A stretch of DNA of 64,000 bases from Pseudorasbora parva (Eukaryota; Chordata; Actinopteri; Cypriniformes; Gobionidae): positions 48,137,974 to 48,201,973 of the forward strand of contig NC_090174.1 of NCBI RefSeq assembly GCF_024679245.1, given 5' to 3'. The number at the start of each line of letters is the position of its first letter. The stretch's first letter is position 1. This document shows positions 32,052 to 61,022 of this stretch, piece after piece. The notes below the pieces were generated by a model. The model did no database searches and was not told the origin of the DNA. It saw only the letters and a list, made by a program, of their open reading frames with translations. The position numbers and the translations under genes were made by a program.

Positions 32052-35000
32052 TTACTTGTTCTCTATAAGTGTCTGCACTTTGCACACCAGATCTCTAGCT
32101 AGAGTCAGAATCTGCTTGATATTGTGGTGCTCAGCCATTTCTGAAGAAAAAAAGAGACAACATTAAGGGATATGAGGGTGCAATTATTCTGAATTATTCT
32201 GAATAAAATAGATGTTATTAAGTAATAAAGCAAATAACCATAATCCAATTTATCCATATATCGATTACAACTGTGGGTAAATCTAAGAGTAGCAAAAAAT
32301 AAAACTAAATAATGTAAATAAACTACTTTTTAAATGGAGAAATAAATATATATTTAAAACATTTAATTTATTTTAATGTTCAATAATAATAATAATAATA
32401 ATAATAATTCATTACAATTTTATAGCGCTTTTCTAGACACCCAAAGCGCTTTACATATAGAAGGGGGGAATCTCCTCAGCCACCACCAATGTAATTACAT
32501 GTAACAGTATATTCATACAACATTTTAAATACAACTAGAAATTAAGAAAACCAATTTATAAAATGCTATTTAAATGTGGCACTTAAAATTATTGATACAT
32601 TTCATATATTATTTCTACATTTAACATGAATTTAACATATTTAAAATGAATTTAAATGTCAATTTACTTGTCAGTTTAAGATAATACATATACTGCACCA
32701 GGGTATATGATGAAAACATATTTACCATTGAAAAACTTGATGATGTCTGTGAAGTCCATATTGTTCTCTAGGATGATGTCTCTGTAGATCTCCACCAATG
32801 CAAGAGCAATGAAGAGCACAAAATGGCTGGAGGAGACACACTTAGCAGCCCAGATGGCCTCCCAAACAGCAAACACATCATCATACACCAACTCTGAGGA
32901 TTTGAAATACATATGTTACGTAGTACCTGTAGTATTTAAAAGTCCTTTTGTTCCTGTTTCAGTATAACTTCAATAGTCTCCATGGACAGCAGGGGGAGCT
33001 GTCATTACTGAATTAGTTTGAAGGCATAGCCCTGGGCAGAATTTTAATATTCTAGTTTTTAATATAACTGGGCTTTAATAAAATTAAACATATCTTATAT
33101 AAAATCACATGGTAAGGTGAGCAAAGCCTTGTGCTTAGCCTAATATTAATGTAATATGTTTTAAATTACTGAGTCACAATCAACAAGATTATATTGCAAT
33201 TGCTAATTAGGAGATTCATTTTAGGAAAAATATGGCTTCATCTTATTGCAGATGAGAACTAATAGAAGATATTTTAAGTTTTACTTTTATATTCATTGTA
33301 TGCACGTTTGTTCTCTTTCATGTGTAGGACATCATTACCTCTTTTGAAGTCAAGAAGAAACCAGCGATAGCAGAAGTAAAAGTGGGTGTAATCTCCATTC
33401 TGATGCATTAGCTCAAACAACTCTGCATCTAGAATCTAGAGGAAAAGAGCAAAAATATTCACATCCACATTTTACATTTAAAAGGCATGTTTTTGAACAA
33501 ATGTGTCTATAGCAGATGTTTGACCTGGATCAGAGATCTCATGTTTGCAAAGTGGGTGTCCATCGCACCTCCATGAGGAAAATTTTGATTCATCCTTTTC
33601 ATTAGTTCAGTGAAACAACTGAAAGCCATGGCCTCTGAAAGATTTAAAGAAAACAGATAGGAGAAAAGCTAAACATACTTGTAATCATTTGGTCTTTTTT
33701 TAAAACAGTGGCATGAACTCAAAAACACACAGATGAAGAAGAGCAGTTTTCACAAAGTCAGACTCACCATCGTCTAGAATAACTAGCAAGGGAGCGAGCA
33801 GGTCGCACATGCCCTGGACATATCCGATTTCAAGGTGCTGCCAGATATAACTGCAGAAACAGTCAATACAGGGAGATTTGAGCTACATCACAACACCAGA
33901 TGTTCTGATTACTATGCCACACAGTTGCTGAGGTCTTTTGGGTGGTGCTAGGATGTTCCTAGATGGTTTCTAGGGTCTTCTGGGTGGTTGCTCAATGGCC
34001 AAAGTCAAACAGCCCATCTTCAAGTGTAAATAATATTCCTAGATATGACTTAATGTAAGTCCGTCTGTATTTTTGCTTTAATTATTTTCAGAAGTTCACA
34101 CATTTTTTATGTACACTATGAAAATAGATATTAATTTTGAGAACTGCTAAGAATTAAATTTAACTACTTATTAAATGATTAATTAACTATTTACTTAAAT
34201 TAAGCATTAGGTGATGAGAGTTACCAAGCGTTAGCCTCAGTTCTGGCAGATCACGTTAGTCAAACTCGCTTCAGCTGTCTGTCAGCTGATCACGTCTACC
34301 TATAGGAATACGACATCTATTACCGCATATATACAGTATATATAGCGCCTCCGAACTATCCAAAGCTATTGCATCTCTTCTGAGCTCATTTACCCTCCTC
34401 CACCTCCAACTCCTTATCTTGTCAGTCAGGATTTGGTATTCTAATTCCCCTTGAATCAGACAAAATTTCGGAATTATTTTACACATTAAATATCAACATT
34501 AATGATATCTGCAATACATCCTGTTGGTTCTGTTCTGTTTACCCTAAGGGCGGTTATTGCTGCCCTCATGGATGTGCAGGGAGTTCTTGCCCAGAACAGA
34601 ACCACACCACCAATCCAAAATATATGCCAATAGTCAATCAATCATCTTTGACGATAGTGGTCCTGACAGAAAAAACATTTATAAAAGATTTTCATTTCAA
34701 ATAAATGTTATTTTGAACTTTCTATTAATAAAAGAATCATTAAAGAAATGATTAGAAAGCATATTATGCCTGTATCACACATGATCTGTTTGTAGTACAT
34801 ATGCAGTCAGTATGTGGTAGGCCTACATATTTTTTAACAGGTTAGAGTATTGACACTGCACACAGATGCAGTCTGGCAAGAATCACGGGAATAAATTCCA
34901 TCTTAAAATATGTTTAAAACTCATTTTATTAAATTAATAAATTTTTTATCAAATCCTTCCTTGGTGAGCAAGAAGAGATTTCTTTCAAAAACAATATTAC

Positions 35001-36466
35001 AGGATCTGTGAAATATTTGATTCTGGTCAATCGCACCATCCAGTGGAATGTTGTTAATCCCTGATAACAACCAGTAAATCTGATAACACTGGGCAAGTTT
35101 CTTGTGGAAGTTTTGTGCTTAGTGAGCTAATAAAATATTAAAACTCAAATCAATATTTTGAGTACAGTTATTTGATTATGTCATCTGGTATTGTGTACTT
35201 GCAGTCTCATTTCATACAAACGCAGCTGCTGCCTTTTTGCGACAACTGTTTTGTACACTGTAATGGATTACAATACAAGATAACAAACAGTTAAGATTTT
35301 AAAACTCAGATCAATCTCTTATGCCCATAATTATTAATGTGGCAAAATGCAGTGTAATAAGTGGTATGACTGTACCGTATCCCTTAAAGATGCATTATGT
35401 CATTTTTCCATCTGCTAGAGGGCGCCTATTCAAAACAAAGGTGTAGTTTGATGATGCCAAGTTTGAGCTCAGAATCTTGGGACATGTGGTCTTCACCTCA
35501 CAGCCAGTGGAAAATAATCGGTAATAGGACTCAGAATAGCAGAAATCATGTTCATGGATAAGGTTATTAAAATTACTGTAGTATGCAGTAAGGGTAACGC
35601 AGATATGACGCAATTGACAGGCGACTCACCCAGGCGTCCCAAATGCTTCCAACTATTTGTAAATTGTGAGAAAATTGCTATTTTAACCAAGGAGCCATCG
35701 TTCCAATAGTTGGGAAACATTTGGGATATTGTAAGAACTCAACTGAACAAAATATATAACACTGGCCTAGTGGTTTTGGGATATTTTACCAAAATAAAAA
35801 TACTACATAGTGCACCTTTAAATGTATATCTAGTTTGAACATGCCGCTTGCTAGCAACGGCTTTCTTCGCAGCTTTAAAAGCTTTACATTTATAGACCTA
35901 ACAAAATATTTTAACTTAAGGCAATACTGAATGTCTAATTAGTTAATTATTTGGCAAGTAGATGTGTAATAAGCAGGGTAGAGTACATCCAGCCAGATGT
36001 TATTGCAAAATAAACCCCTTCAAAGTGATGCAAGACCCCTCCCCTGATCACTGTGTCTGGGTTTATTCTGCGACAATAACCAGATGGATGTACATTATCT
36101 CTTATTTAAAAGCTCTTACTGACCCCAAACCTTTGAACGGTAGCATATTTTATATCAAATGATATTAACTAAAAAAAAAAAACTTTAATATTGGCCAGTA
36201 TTAATTAATGTACCGATATATTGTGCATGCCTTCTTAGAAAAGAAATAGGAGCCCTCCCTTCAACAAAGGCACATGATTTGAGGTATCATTCATGTCCAG
36301 AGCACAAGCAGTGAAGGCTAATGAAGGAATGATTTTGTTACCTGCACATGATGTTGCGCAGTTTCTCCAAGTTAGCAGGTGTGAAGTACCAGTAATTCCG
36401 GTCACAGCGTTGTACGTCTTTATCTATACGATGCAGATTTAGAGTGTACATGTCCAAAAGCTCTTG
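32052..36466 (-). CDS. sgsm1: SGSM1, C-terminal part: TBC (RabGAP) domain exons
   Basis: Six final coding exons, all GT-AG: 36342-36466, 33768-33850, 33525-33634, 33339-33435, 32726-32893 and 32052-32140 (stop TAA at 32052-32054). They encode the catalytic TBC region: [16 protein letters not shown] (arginine-finger motif IxxDxxR), [19 protein letters not shown] (glutamine-finger YVQG), [41 protein letters not shown], the exon starting [18 protein letters not shown], and a VQTLIENK C-terminus. These fit the SGSM family, which binds RAP/RAB GTPases. Both catalytic fingers are present, so GAP activity is plausible. The exons are in phase with the upstream blocks. Confidence 0.95.
32386..32500. 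repeat. (ATA)n followed by a SINE-like GCGCTTTACA element
   Basis: ATAATA repeats lead into TATAGCGCTTTTCTAGACACC and AAAGCGCTTTACATATAG. The inverted GCGCTTT motif is widespread in teleost short elements. It lies in an intron of sgsm1. Confidence 0.45.
35384..35821. mobile_element. TTAA-flanked MITE in sgsm1 intron
   Basis: Begins TTAA-AGATGCATTATGT and ends ACATAGTGCACCT-TTAA. About 438 bp with imperfect terminal inverted repeats and no transposase. Confidence 0.6.
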
Positions 36467-36571
36467 CTGCAATTACAAAGGTGAACAGCTTTAAATCACG
36501 AGTATCTGAATTCACCTTATAAGAAATAAAAACTATATTAATATCAAAATACTTCTCTGAAATGTGCTTAC

Positions 36572-38023
36572 AGAATAAGTGGTCCCTATAGAGGACACTG
36601 GAGAGGCGGCTTCATTCTTCTCAGTGTTCACAGCCAGGGAATCAAGCTGTGGGCAGAGACTCTCCATCTCAGGCTCCTCAGAGTCTTTTTCTTCAGAGCT
36701 TGGCTTTCCATGAGCTTCCTCCAGCCTGAGCTGCAATACAGGTACAGATGCCTGCTCACTTATCTTGCTTTTGAGTGAACTCTTGCTTTCCCAAACCAAT
36801 GACACTTTAGCTGTAGGAATCTCTTCCATTTCAATGGCAGAAGGAGACTCGTCCGACGCCGTTTCATCTTGAGCCTCGCTCATCTTTCTTGTGCTAAAAG
36901 CTTCATACACCAACGGCACCACCATCTCTTCAACTACTGGAGCATTCCTCTGCATTTCTTTATGTGTGGTCTTCTTTGTGACAACCTTACTTTCTGTTTG
37001 CTTTGCACCAGTGGTTATTGGGAGATCTGAAACTGCTTTCATCTTTCCTTTAGTTTCAGCTTCATTGGGTAAATAATTGGTCTTCATAGTCTTCTTTTCT
37101 TTATCATTATCAGATCTTAACACTCTTTGTGTGCCACTTACATTTTTAGCATCACCCATCCATATTGCGGAGTCTTTATCCTTGCTTGTTTCATTGGTTT
37201 TGGCTGTTTCTTTCTCTGTATCATCGTCCTTTGAAACAGACACCAGTGTGTCAGCTACAACCTTCTGATCAAATGCATCTGATACCTTATGATCTTTTGT
37301 TACCAAAGGTTCCTTTCGGATTGCTCTAATATCTTTCATTTCCACTTGGGATGTTTCAATGTCTACTCTTACCTGATTCTCATTCATCTTTGGCACTGGA
37401 GGAGTCGACTGCGCGACCTCTGTTGCTTTGGGAATATCTGGCTCAGTTCGCTGTGTCAGTGCATTATTTTCTGATGTCAAAGTTTTCTCTGGAGATTCAC
37501 CCACTTCCATTTTGGTCATGTGGCTGTGAGCTGCAGCAGGAGTCTCAAAGGCATCTCGAGCTATTTTTAACCCCTCCGTCTCAACCTCTACCCTTTCATC
37601 AGAGCTCTCTGTGGCCTTCTTGCTTCCCTCTGATGCAGTGGTGACACCTCTGATTGTCACCATTTTATCCAAAGGTACTTTATTAACTTCAATTTTGTTA
37701 TCTTCGCCCAGATTCTCAACCTTTTGGGTCTCACTTTCCTCAGTCCGCTTCCCTTCCTCTCCAGATGAATTCACAACTCTTTCCTTTGATACTACTAGCT
37801 GTGGTTGGGCTTTGAGGTTTGGCTCATGTATCCCGCTATCCTCTGTACTCAAGGAGTCCGACTGACCAGAAGTAACAGAGAAATTTCTGGAAGAGGGGTG
37901 ACCAGAGTCTGGAGAACTGGTGCCAATTTGGGGTGTCCCATTTGAGATTTTGGAAAGATGTTTGACGTCATCACTCTTGAGCTCAGATTCAATCTGGTCG
38001 ACCTCTTCAATGGATTCAAACAC
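36572..38023 (-). CDS. sgsm1: SGSM1, giant linker exon
   Basis: A single in-frame exon of exactly 484 codons with acceptor TTTTTCCAG|GTG and donor TATTCT|GTAAGC. It starts VFESIEEVDQIESE and includes SSPDSGHPSSRNFSV and STEDSGIHE near the N-terminal end. At the end come EEPEMESLCPQLDSLAVN and SPVSSIGTTYS, both hallmarks of the vertebrate SGSM1 linker between the two halves of the TBC region. The roughly 350 residues between are rich in Glu, Lys, Ser and Thr, with no recognisable fold, and look disordered. From what I recall of mammalian SGSM1 this linker is much shorter (under 200 residues), so it appears expanded here. It may be a flexible or phosphorylated region; that is inference. Confidence 0.92.
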
Positions 38024-38214
38024 CTGGAAAAACAAACCAAAGGGAAGTAGGCTACTCCAGGGGAAGGGGTTTTGGGAAGTGAAGAACTACCAGGAAAGAG
38101 TGTGAGGAAGATCAGTCAAGGGGTGCACCATTTGTACTCACATGTTTTTTGAAGACAATGTCAACTTATTCAACTTTTCATGTACTGAGCAAGCAACATT
38201 AGTCTGAGGTTTAC

Positions 38215-41148
38215 CTGAGTGCTGCTGCTGGAGTCACTCTGCAACCTGGAATCTCTTTGCCTGCCTGAACTACAGCTCTGCGAGGACTGAGTGACAAACA
38301 CATCACATCCTTAAGTAAATATTGCATCAAATCAAAAGCAAACTTTCGAGTATGGTAAAAAAAAAAAAAAAAGTCGTCAATGCCTGCCAAAGATGCATTT
38401 GTCTCTGAAAGTCTTCAGCATTATGGATTTGCACTCACCTCATTGCTAATGGTGGAGTCACGGTGTATAATTCTATGCATGGTGCTGTCCATACTCGTCC
38501 CAGACGAACACTTGGCTAATGCTACTGCGTGCTGTTCTTTTTCCCTCTGCCTAACAATTGCCTCACACCCCAGCCATTCACTCATGTTTTGTTCGTAGCA
38601 TGCTCGCATCTGCTCATCCACCTGCAGAGTTCAGAATTTCAGAGATGGCAAAGATGAAAATCTCTCGATAATAATAGGATAAGTAATTTTATTCACAAAC
38701 CATCTGAAATCGAGTTAACCTGGGTTTGTAAAAAAGCTGACAAATTTTTTTTAAATGCTTGTCACTTTTGTCAGACCAAAGGAAAACCAACTAGGGCAGT
38801 GGTTCTCAAACCTGTCCTGGAGTACCACCAGCCCTGCACATTTTTTATGTCTCCCAATATCTGACACACCCATTTCAGGTCTTGCAGTCTGTACTAATTA
38901 TGTCATGAGTTGAATCAGGTGTGATAGATGAGGGAGACATACAAAATGTGCAGTACTCCAGGACAAGTTTGAGAACCAATGAACTAGGGGATGCCATGTT
39001 GACCATATTCCAAGGAATTCCCTGGAAATCTTAGAGGGAACAAAGACTAAAGTAGCAATCACATTAGCAAAAATTTAGTGAAAATAATGATTCACAAAGC
39101 ACTGATGTAATTCTCAAAAATATGTTTTCTTTTTTTGTTTTTTGTTAATGTATAAAAAACTTGAACTCGATTACCTCTATTGAAATGAAGAGCAACAATA
39201 AATGTGACAGCAGGGTTAGTTCCCCTAAAAATGAAAATGCCTGTCATTCATTTCTCACTCTCATGTCGTTCCACACCCACAAAAACTTTGTTCATCTTAG
39301 AAACACAAATGAAGATATTTTTTTATGAAATCTGAGAACTTTCAGTCCCTCCATTGGGTGCAACGCAATATATACGTTCAAGGTCCAGAACGTTAGGAAA
39401 GACATCATTAAAGTAATCCATGAGAAGCGACACGAATGCTTTGTTCGCACAAAACAATACATAATTTACCACTTTATTTATGACATATAGTAGGGGGATC
39501 ATAACAATGAATGCGTGTTGTGTTGACTCAAGAACGGAAGTTGTTCTGTGAACATGTTTTGGATAATACTATTTTTTATTATTGGATAATATAATCGGTA
39601 CCATCGAAAAGGGTACTTTCTTGATTAAAGGGGCAGGGGCTCGTGCACACCACTGCCACTGAAATAACATGAATTACTTTAATGATGTCTTTCCTATCAT
39701 GCTTTACTTTCAATGTGTTAATTGCTTTGCTCCCATCTTTTGGCTTTGATATAAAAATATCTTAATTTGTGTGCTGAAGACGAACAAAGGTCTTGCGGAT
39801 TTGGAACTACACAAGGATGAGTAATTAATGACAAAATTTTTATTTTTGTGTGAACTAACCCTTTAAAACTGTTTGAGAGAACAGTTCCCAGCAAACCATT
39901 TTATTTTGTGTTTAAAAGACATCTACTGTATAGCCGTCCAAACACATTGCTGACGTCTAGGCTAAAACAAGGCAAAATTTGGGCTGTCAGTGAAAATTTT
40001 ATAGACATCTGAGCATAGCCCAAGAATAGTCCAGTCATCAATTTGAAAGAAATGAAACCAAACAGCTTGTAATCACTGTTGACTTTGCTTACATGATGAA
40101 ATACCATACATCTTGCAAGTTATTTAGGCAAAAACGACATGTAACCAAATTCAACGTTATTTTGGCTAGAAGTGGGTTACTCATAGCTATATCGGGTCTA
40201 TAGTTAACCGAAATAGTAAAATGACGGCTAATGCTTGCTTAGTAAAAAAAATAGAAAAAACAAGACACTAACCTCTTTTCTCTCAGCCTCAGACATCCCA
40301 AAGTGGTAATGACCCAGCAGGAAGGGCCAGACCTCCTTGCGCAAAGAAGGCTCAACTCCACCGTAATAAACTAGCCGCAATAACTCCTTTTCTTCATAGG
40401 CCTGCAAGAGAGTAGGCGCACACTGAAAGCAGGTAAACTGCCTTTCAAGAAAAAACAATGGTATTTGAATTCATCAATTACATTTTCCCATTATTTTACT
40501 AATGTTAACCAGTCAAATTAATAACCAATACACATTGGTTTGCCGGTTTAGAGCATAAAATTGTCTGCCAGCACACTAACGATCATGGCCATAAGGGTAC
40601 TTCTGTATGGATTTGACATTGATTTTCACTCTTTAGTGCCACCACTCTGGCACTCAGGCTCTCAGCATTAGTCATCCAAACATATTGTTTATGTGATGAG
40701 AATAAGAGAACTGTGATTAGGGACAAATGAATATTAATGAGTGTCTGGCAAATACACTCATTTAAATGTGGCTGCTTTGGACTCCAGGCAGGGTTGTGTA
40801 TGTGCGCACTTACGCTGCAGTCTTGAAGAAACTTCTTCCACACTTCTGTTGTGAGTCCGCGATATGCATCACCAGGCACATCTGGTTCCACAATAGTGTG
40901 ATTAACAAGGCCAGACAGGTGAGTGCGTACTGTAGACAGGTGACGGCAGTACGCCAACCCTGAGAGAGCAAAATGTGTGTGTGGTTGAATGAATAAGAGA
41001 GACATTTAAGTATGTAAAGGTCACCATTGATGAAAAAAGATGGAGTTGTGAGACTATAAAATGGATGAGTAATGAATACGAACATCCGTAGAAAGCCCGG
41101 GAGATGATTTGGTTCTTCATATTGTCACATAGCAACTTCAGAGGGGCC
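38215..41148 (-). CDS. sgsm1: SGSM1, N-terminal half of the TBC region
   Basis: Exons 41084-41148 (starts [10 protein letters not shown], contains SRAFYG), 40814-40959 ([20 protein letters not shown]), 40273-40401 ([36 protein letters not shown]), 38439-38621 ([27 protein letters not shown]) and 38215-38286 ([10 protein letters not shown] to SSSSTQ). YYGG...[11 protein letters not shown] is TBC motif A, so the TBC domain is split by the long linker, as in all SGSM proteins. All borders are GT-AG. The donor of 41084-41148 is a weak GTTCGT, but its phase (GGA T|GG) restores the conserved GWLAY. Confidence 0.94.
38796..38981. repeat. Short inverted-repeat element (GGTTCTCAAACCTGTCCTGGAG)
   Basis: The left end GTGGTTCTCAAACCTGTCCTGG is mirrored by CCAGGACAAGTTTGAGAACCA. 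A related piece interrupts the SAM-like exon near 6890. It lies in an sgsm1 intron. Confidence 0.6.
39213..39866. repeat. Fold-back element in sgsm1 intron
   Basis: GGGTTAGTTCCCCTAAAAATG (left) is mirrored by a GTGTGAACTAACCCTTTA end. Inner blocks ATCATTAAAGTAATCCATG and ATTACTTTAATGATG are also inverted. Related to 8216-8710. Confidence 0.55.
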
Positions 41149-41458
41149 CTGCGAATGACATTATGGTATTTTTTCTTAATAATAAATGTAAATAATTAAT
41201 GTTAAAAACAAATGTATTAACATTACTCATTTGATTTATTTTAAAGTTATAAATGTATACTTTAGTACACAATAAGTATAGGTTTTACATATAAACAAGG
41301 GATGCAAAGAGTGGTACTTGGGTATAAAAATACCTATCAGTGATTTTTGGATAACCTGAAAAAGCAGTCAAAGGTAGTCAATGTAGAAATAAAATTTTAA
41401 ATCTGGTGATAGCTATAGCTTTAAATCTGTAGGAGAAGTTAGAGTCAAAAATGTTTGT

Positions 41459-42303
41459 CTTAAGCCCTATTCGCATGGGATTAGTATTATCTAGGGACCT
41501 CTGGTGATTTGTAATAAGTGCAGAGAATGTCTGTGATCTTAATCCCGTGCGAATCGGCCATGTCTATAATTTAAAAATAAAGTAAAAATTCCCCCGCAAA
41601 TTACCTACCATATTTCGCTGAACACCGAGGTACTGTGATAATAGTAGTCCAGTGCGAATCGTCATTGCTGTGATTTGGCCAGGATTAGGCGGATTATATA
41701 ATGTTTGCAAGTGTTTTGTTTCCTGTGAACATTTCTATCTTTATCTTTCACAAAGATGCATTCATAATGTGCAATTCCCGTACGGATTATACTTTCACTT
41801 TAGAATTAACCAATTTGGGAGCAAATTGCTTGAATGGTGTGTTTAATATTAATATCAATACTATTCTTACTGAAAAACATAACAACAGAACAGTACAATG
41901 ACAAGCTCGCTTAAATGGGTGCTTTTGCCTTTAGCTTTGAAACGGAATCTTCCGCTGTATATTGTCAGCTTCTCACTCGTGATGAATGAAATCTGACTCC
42001 TGCTGCTGGTCTGTGCTCAGTTCAGCTTTTAATTGCGTCTGTTCTCTAACTGAACAAAATTGTTTTTATTACTATAAAACAATCCAAAAAATATTGATAC
42101 ATATGACTATTATGATTTCATACAGCTATATCTATCAAGTCTTGACATCATATCCGGGAGATAAGTCAGTAAATTCGAGTAAAATCACAGGCTTTGCTTA
42201 CCCCGTGCCACTGCGCCATGCAAAATTCAGATGTGAGGGGAGTCATTTCTAAATCACAGAGGTCCCTAGAGAATACTAATCCCATGCGAATAGTGCTTAA
42301 GAA
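41459..42303. mobile_element. Roughly 840 bp element with about 45 bp near-perfect TIRs
   Basis: The left end CTTAAGCCCTATTCGCATGGGATTAG...CTAGGGACCTCTG is almost perfectly mirrored by CAGAGGTCCCTAG...CTAATCCCATGCGAATAGTGCTTAAG. The interior has no transposase. Fresh-looking termini suggest recent mobility. The superfamily was not identified. Confidence 0.65.
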
Positions 42304-42517
42304 GAAGATTAAGTTTCTCTAGCCAACATATTAATAATAATAATACCATTTACATTTGTACAAATGTACAAATTTAATTTGAATTCTATTTTGATTTCCC
42401 TTGACCACTATCTTTTTTATCTGTAGGTTTACTTTTTAATTGTGATTAAATAAACAAATCCTATTTTCTATTTACTTCTATAACTTATATAAGTAATGTC
42501 CTATTTTGTCATTGTAC

Positions 42518-46727
<4,210 letters not shown>

Positions 46728-48081
46728 CTGAACGAACGAACAAACACACACACACCAAAAGTTTCTATCAAAATGTTATGCAAATAAGGCCACCAGACAA
46801 TATAAGTGATAAACCCTAGCAAACATAGTGTTATAGTAACTATTTATCTTGTTTTCCTAATATTATGCCACAACATCTTTCTGTCCAAGTGGAAATATGT
46901 TTGACCGCAAATGAGTCATTAGATAAATACTTATGTCTCCTCTTTCGTACATCAAAAAAGCCACAAAACTGGGCTTTTACTGCTCTCTAACAGATAGTTG
47001 TAATGCATCAGAAAACAAGCCTGAAGTGCAGTGTTGTCAGATCTATCGGAGACGAAAAACAAGCGCTGTGTCCTGATGTTGTGTGGGTGTTGGCGATGGC
47101 CAGAGAGGGTGATCAGTCAGGAATCTGACGGCTGCATTTGGTAATGGAGCTGGGTAATGATGTGAAGCATGTCTCTTGAGTGGAAGTTCATATTCTCCTC
47201 AGAAACAGCAACCACACTCAAATGCACTGACCGCAGCATGACTCTTATTGACCACAACCCTCTTCACAGGTCTAAAACATCACTAAACACCAGCAAATAA
47301 CTTAGATTTAGTTTATTTTGACTTTGGTTTATCATAAAAAAATGAGCTTAGATGTAGATATTACCCATACTGACAAAAATTCTAAACAATTAAACGATCA
47401 AACGAAAAGATCATGAGTCCAACATCCTAAAGAAGGTCAATTGTCGTGCATTCAAAACTACTAACCAACATGCAAAAAGTGTGGAAAGTACTGCAGCATA
47501 ATGAAAAAAAACAGGCCTTATTGGTTGTCACTATGTATTATGACTTTAATGTGACATGCAATTAACTGACTGCTTTTGACCCCTGACATTTTCTTGAGGC
47601 ACAGTTTGAAACGTCAAGTGAATTTTAAATGGCCTGAATGGCACTTCCATCTTGTTCAAATACACAAGAGCTTTAACTCTTGTTTATTTTGTGCAAACAG
47701 ATATAAAAAAGAAAAATCAAGTTATAAGATTAGGTATTATTCTTGACTCCTTTTTAAGAACATAACATTTTAAATATTGCAGCATTTATGAATTGGGTTG
47801 TGGTGTACAGCCCCATGATATGCCACACCTGTGAGGTGGATAGATTATCTCGGCAAAGGAGAAGTGCTCACTAACACAGATTTAGACAGATTTGTGAACA
47901 ATATTTGAGAGAAATAGGCCTTTTTGCACATAGAAAAAGTCTTAGATCTTTACATTCGGCTCATGAAAAATGGGGGCAAAAACTAAAGCATTGCGTGTAT
48001 AATTTTGTTCAATGTACTGTCATCTCGTTTAAGTTTTTGTACATAAAAAATAAAATAAAAATGTAGTCACAGGTTACTCAC

Positions 48082-58955
<10,874 letters not shown>

Positions 58956-60141
58956 CTGTGATGGACATGGAGACACAGCAGAGGCTGATTGAGTCGGCTA
59001 AATATGCATGATGAATTATAGCAAACATTGTACAGCTTGTTTTAAACATTGTGGATTGCCCCAATGATTGGTGAACCTTTCGAAGGATGCAGTATTTATG
59101 AATATTTTTGCTCTCACAAGTACTCTCATTAGTGCCATCAAACACTCAAAGCTAGAAAAAAACTCTGCAATAAATAACAGGAAGGAGAGAGTGTATACGT
59201 GGTGAGTAGGAAGAATGCAGACCATGACTCATCTCCCTTGACTATAAAGAGGAAAAGGAGAAATTGAGAGTTGGCATGCATGATTTATGTATAAAGCACT
59301 TTCGAATCGTGACTGTGGATGGTGGTTTTACAGTAGAACCCATTCAAATAAAATGTTACTATTTTTATAATGTCCTGACTAGACTGCGTATATATACAAA
59401 GAAACACACATTCAACAGATGATTACATCAGTTTGTTTGGGTGTTTAAGTAACTTTAAGTGAAGGTAAACTGCAATTGTGTGTTCAGAATGTAATATTAG
59501 CCTAGTTTCAACGAGAGATATAAAGGCTTTTCAATCTCAAGTGTGGAAGGGTCTGGCTGAAAGAAATTAACCTTCCGATTGGCTTAGGGAAGTGGCTAAT
59601 GGAAATTTCCTGTTGTGTGTTTCCTCTGTTGATTCATTGCACATGACATGAAAGTGCGGGCAGTAGATGTGAAAGTAACCCTGGGTTAAGCAATGTTTTA
59701 CACAAGTAATATTAAAAATGGGTTCAGTTCCCTCCTGTTTCGCCTCAAGGCTTGCCTCATGAAATGTGGATGCGCTCTCTCAAAGTTAAATCTCAGTGTT
59801 AACATCTAAAAGAAAGAGTCAAAAATGCCAAACAAATACTCAGTGTTTTTTACAACCACGGTTGCTTTACGTGGTGACATTTCAATCCCTAAGGAAAAAT
59901 GTATTGCTCAAAGGATGCTATTACTAAGCACAGAAGACTTCAATTGATTTCTTAAACTTTCAGCTTTTTCTCTGATGTTTCTTCTGAAATGGGGTCATGT
60001 TTGATTCTTTTTAGAAATATAGTTTTTTTTTATTATTCAATAAAGACTTTCACACAATAAAATTGCTATATAACGAATATATTCGAAATAAACGCTGTTG
60101 TTTTGAACTTTCTAAAGAAATTTAGCATAGCCATAATGAAT

Positions 60142-60241
<100 letters not shown>

Positions 60242-60414
60242 ACAGTATAACAGTTATTTTACAGTGTAATAATATTTCAGTGTATTAATGTTTTTCCTAT
60301 ATTTTTAATCCAAAAATAAAGAAAATAAATGCAAAAATCGGCATTTGCATTGTGGTCAGATTTTGTTCATCACATGTTGTGCTTGTGAAAGTAAAGCAAT
60401 TTAGCTAATAAGTA

Positions 60415-61022
60415 CAAACCCAATTCCAAAAAAGTTGGGACATTGTAAATTGTGAATAAAAACAGATTGCAATGATGTGGAAGTTTCAAATTTGAATACT
60501 TTATTCAGAATACAACATAGATGACATATCAAATGTTTAAACTGAGAAACTGCATAATTTTAAGGGAAAAATAAGTTGATTTAAAATTTCATGGCATCAA
60601 CACATCTCCAAAAAGTTATGACAAGGCCATGTTTACCACTGTATGGAATCCTCTCTTCGTTTTATAACAATCTGCAAATTTGCATGTTTAGACATGGCTT
60701 CTTTTTTGACCAATAGAGTTTTAGCCGGAAACAGTGAATGGCACGGTAGATTGAGTTCACAGTGACAATGTTTTCTGGAAGTATTTCTATTGTTGTGTTG
60801 TGATTTTCATTACAGTAGCATTCCTGTAAGTGATGCAGTGCCGTCTAAGGGCCCGAAGATCATGGGCATCCAGTATGGTTTACCGGACATACTGAGCTAA
60901 TATTTGGCTCATACATAAATGTCTATTGTGAATAAAATATAAGTTTATGAGATTTGTAAATTATTGCATTTCTTTTTTATTCACAATTTGAACAGTGTCC
61001 CAACTTTTTTTAATCGGGTTTG
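60415..61022. mobile_element. TA-flanked non-autonomous transposon (Tc1/mariner-like)
   Basis: TA-CAAACCCAATTCCAAAAAAG...GGGACATTG on the left is mirrored by ..TGTCCCAACTTTTTTTAATCGGGTTTG-TA on the right. About 608 bp with TA on both sides, as for IS630/Tc1/mariner elements. No transposase ORF. Confidence 0.7.
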
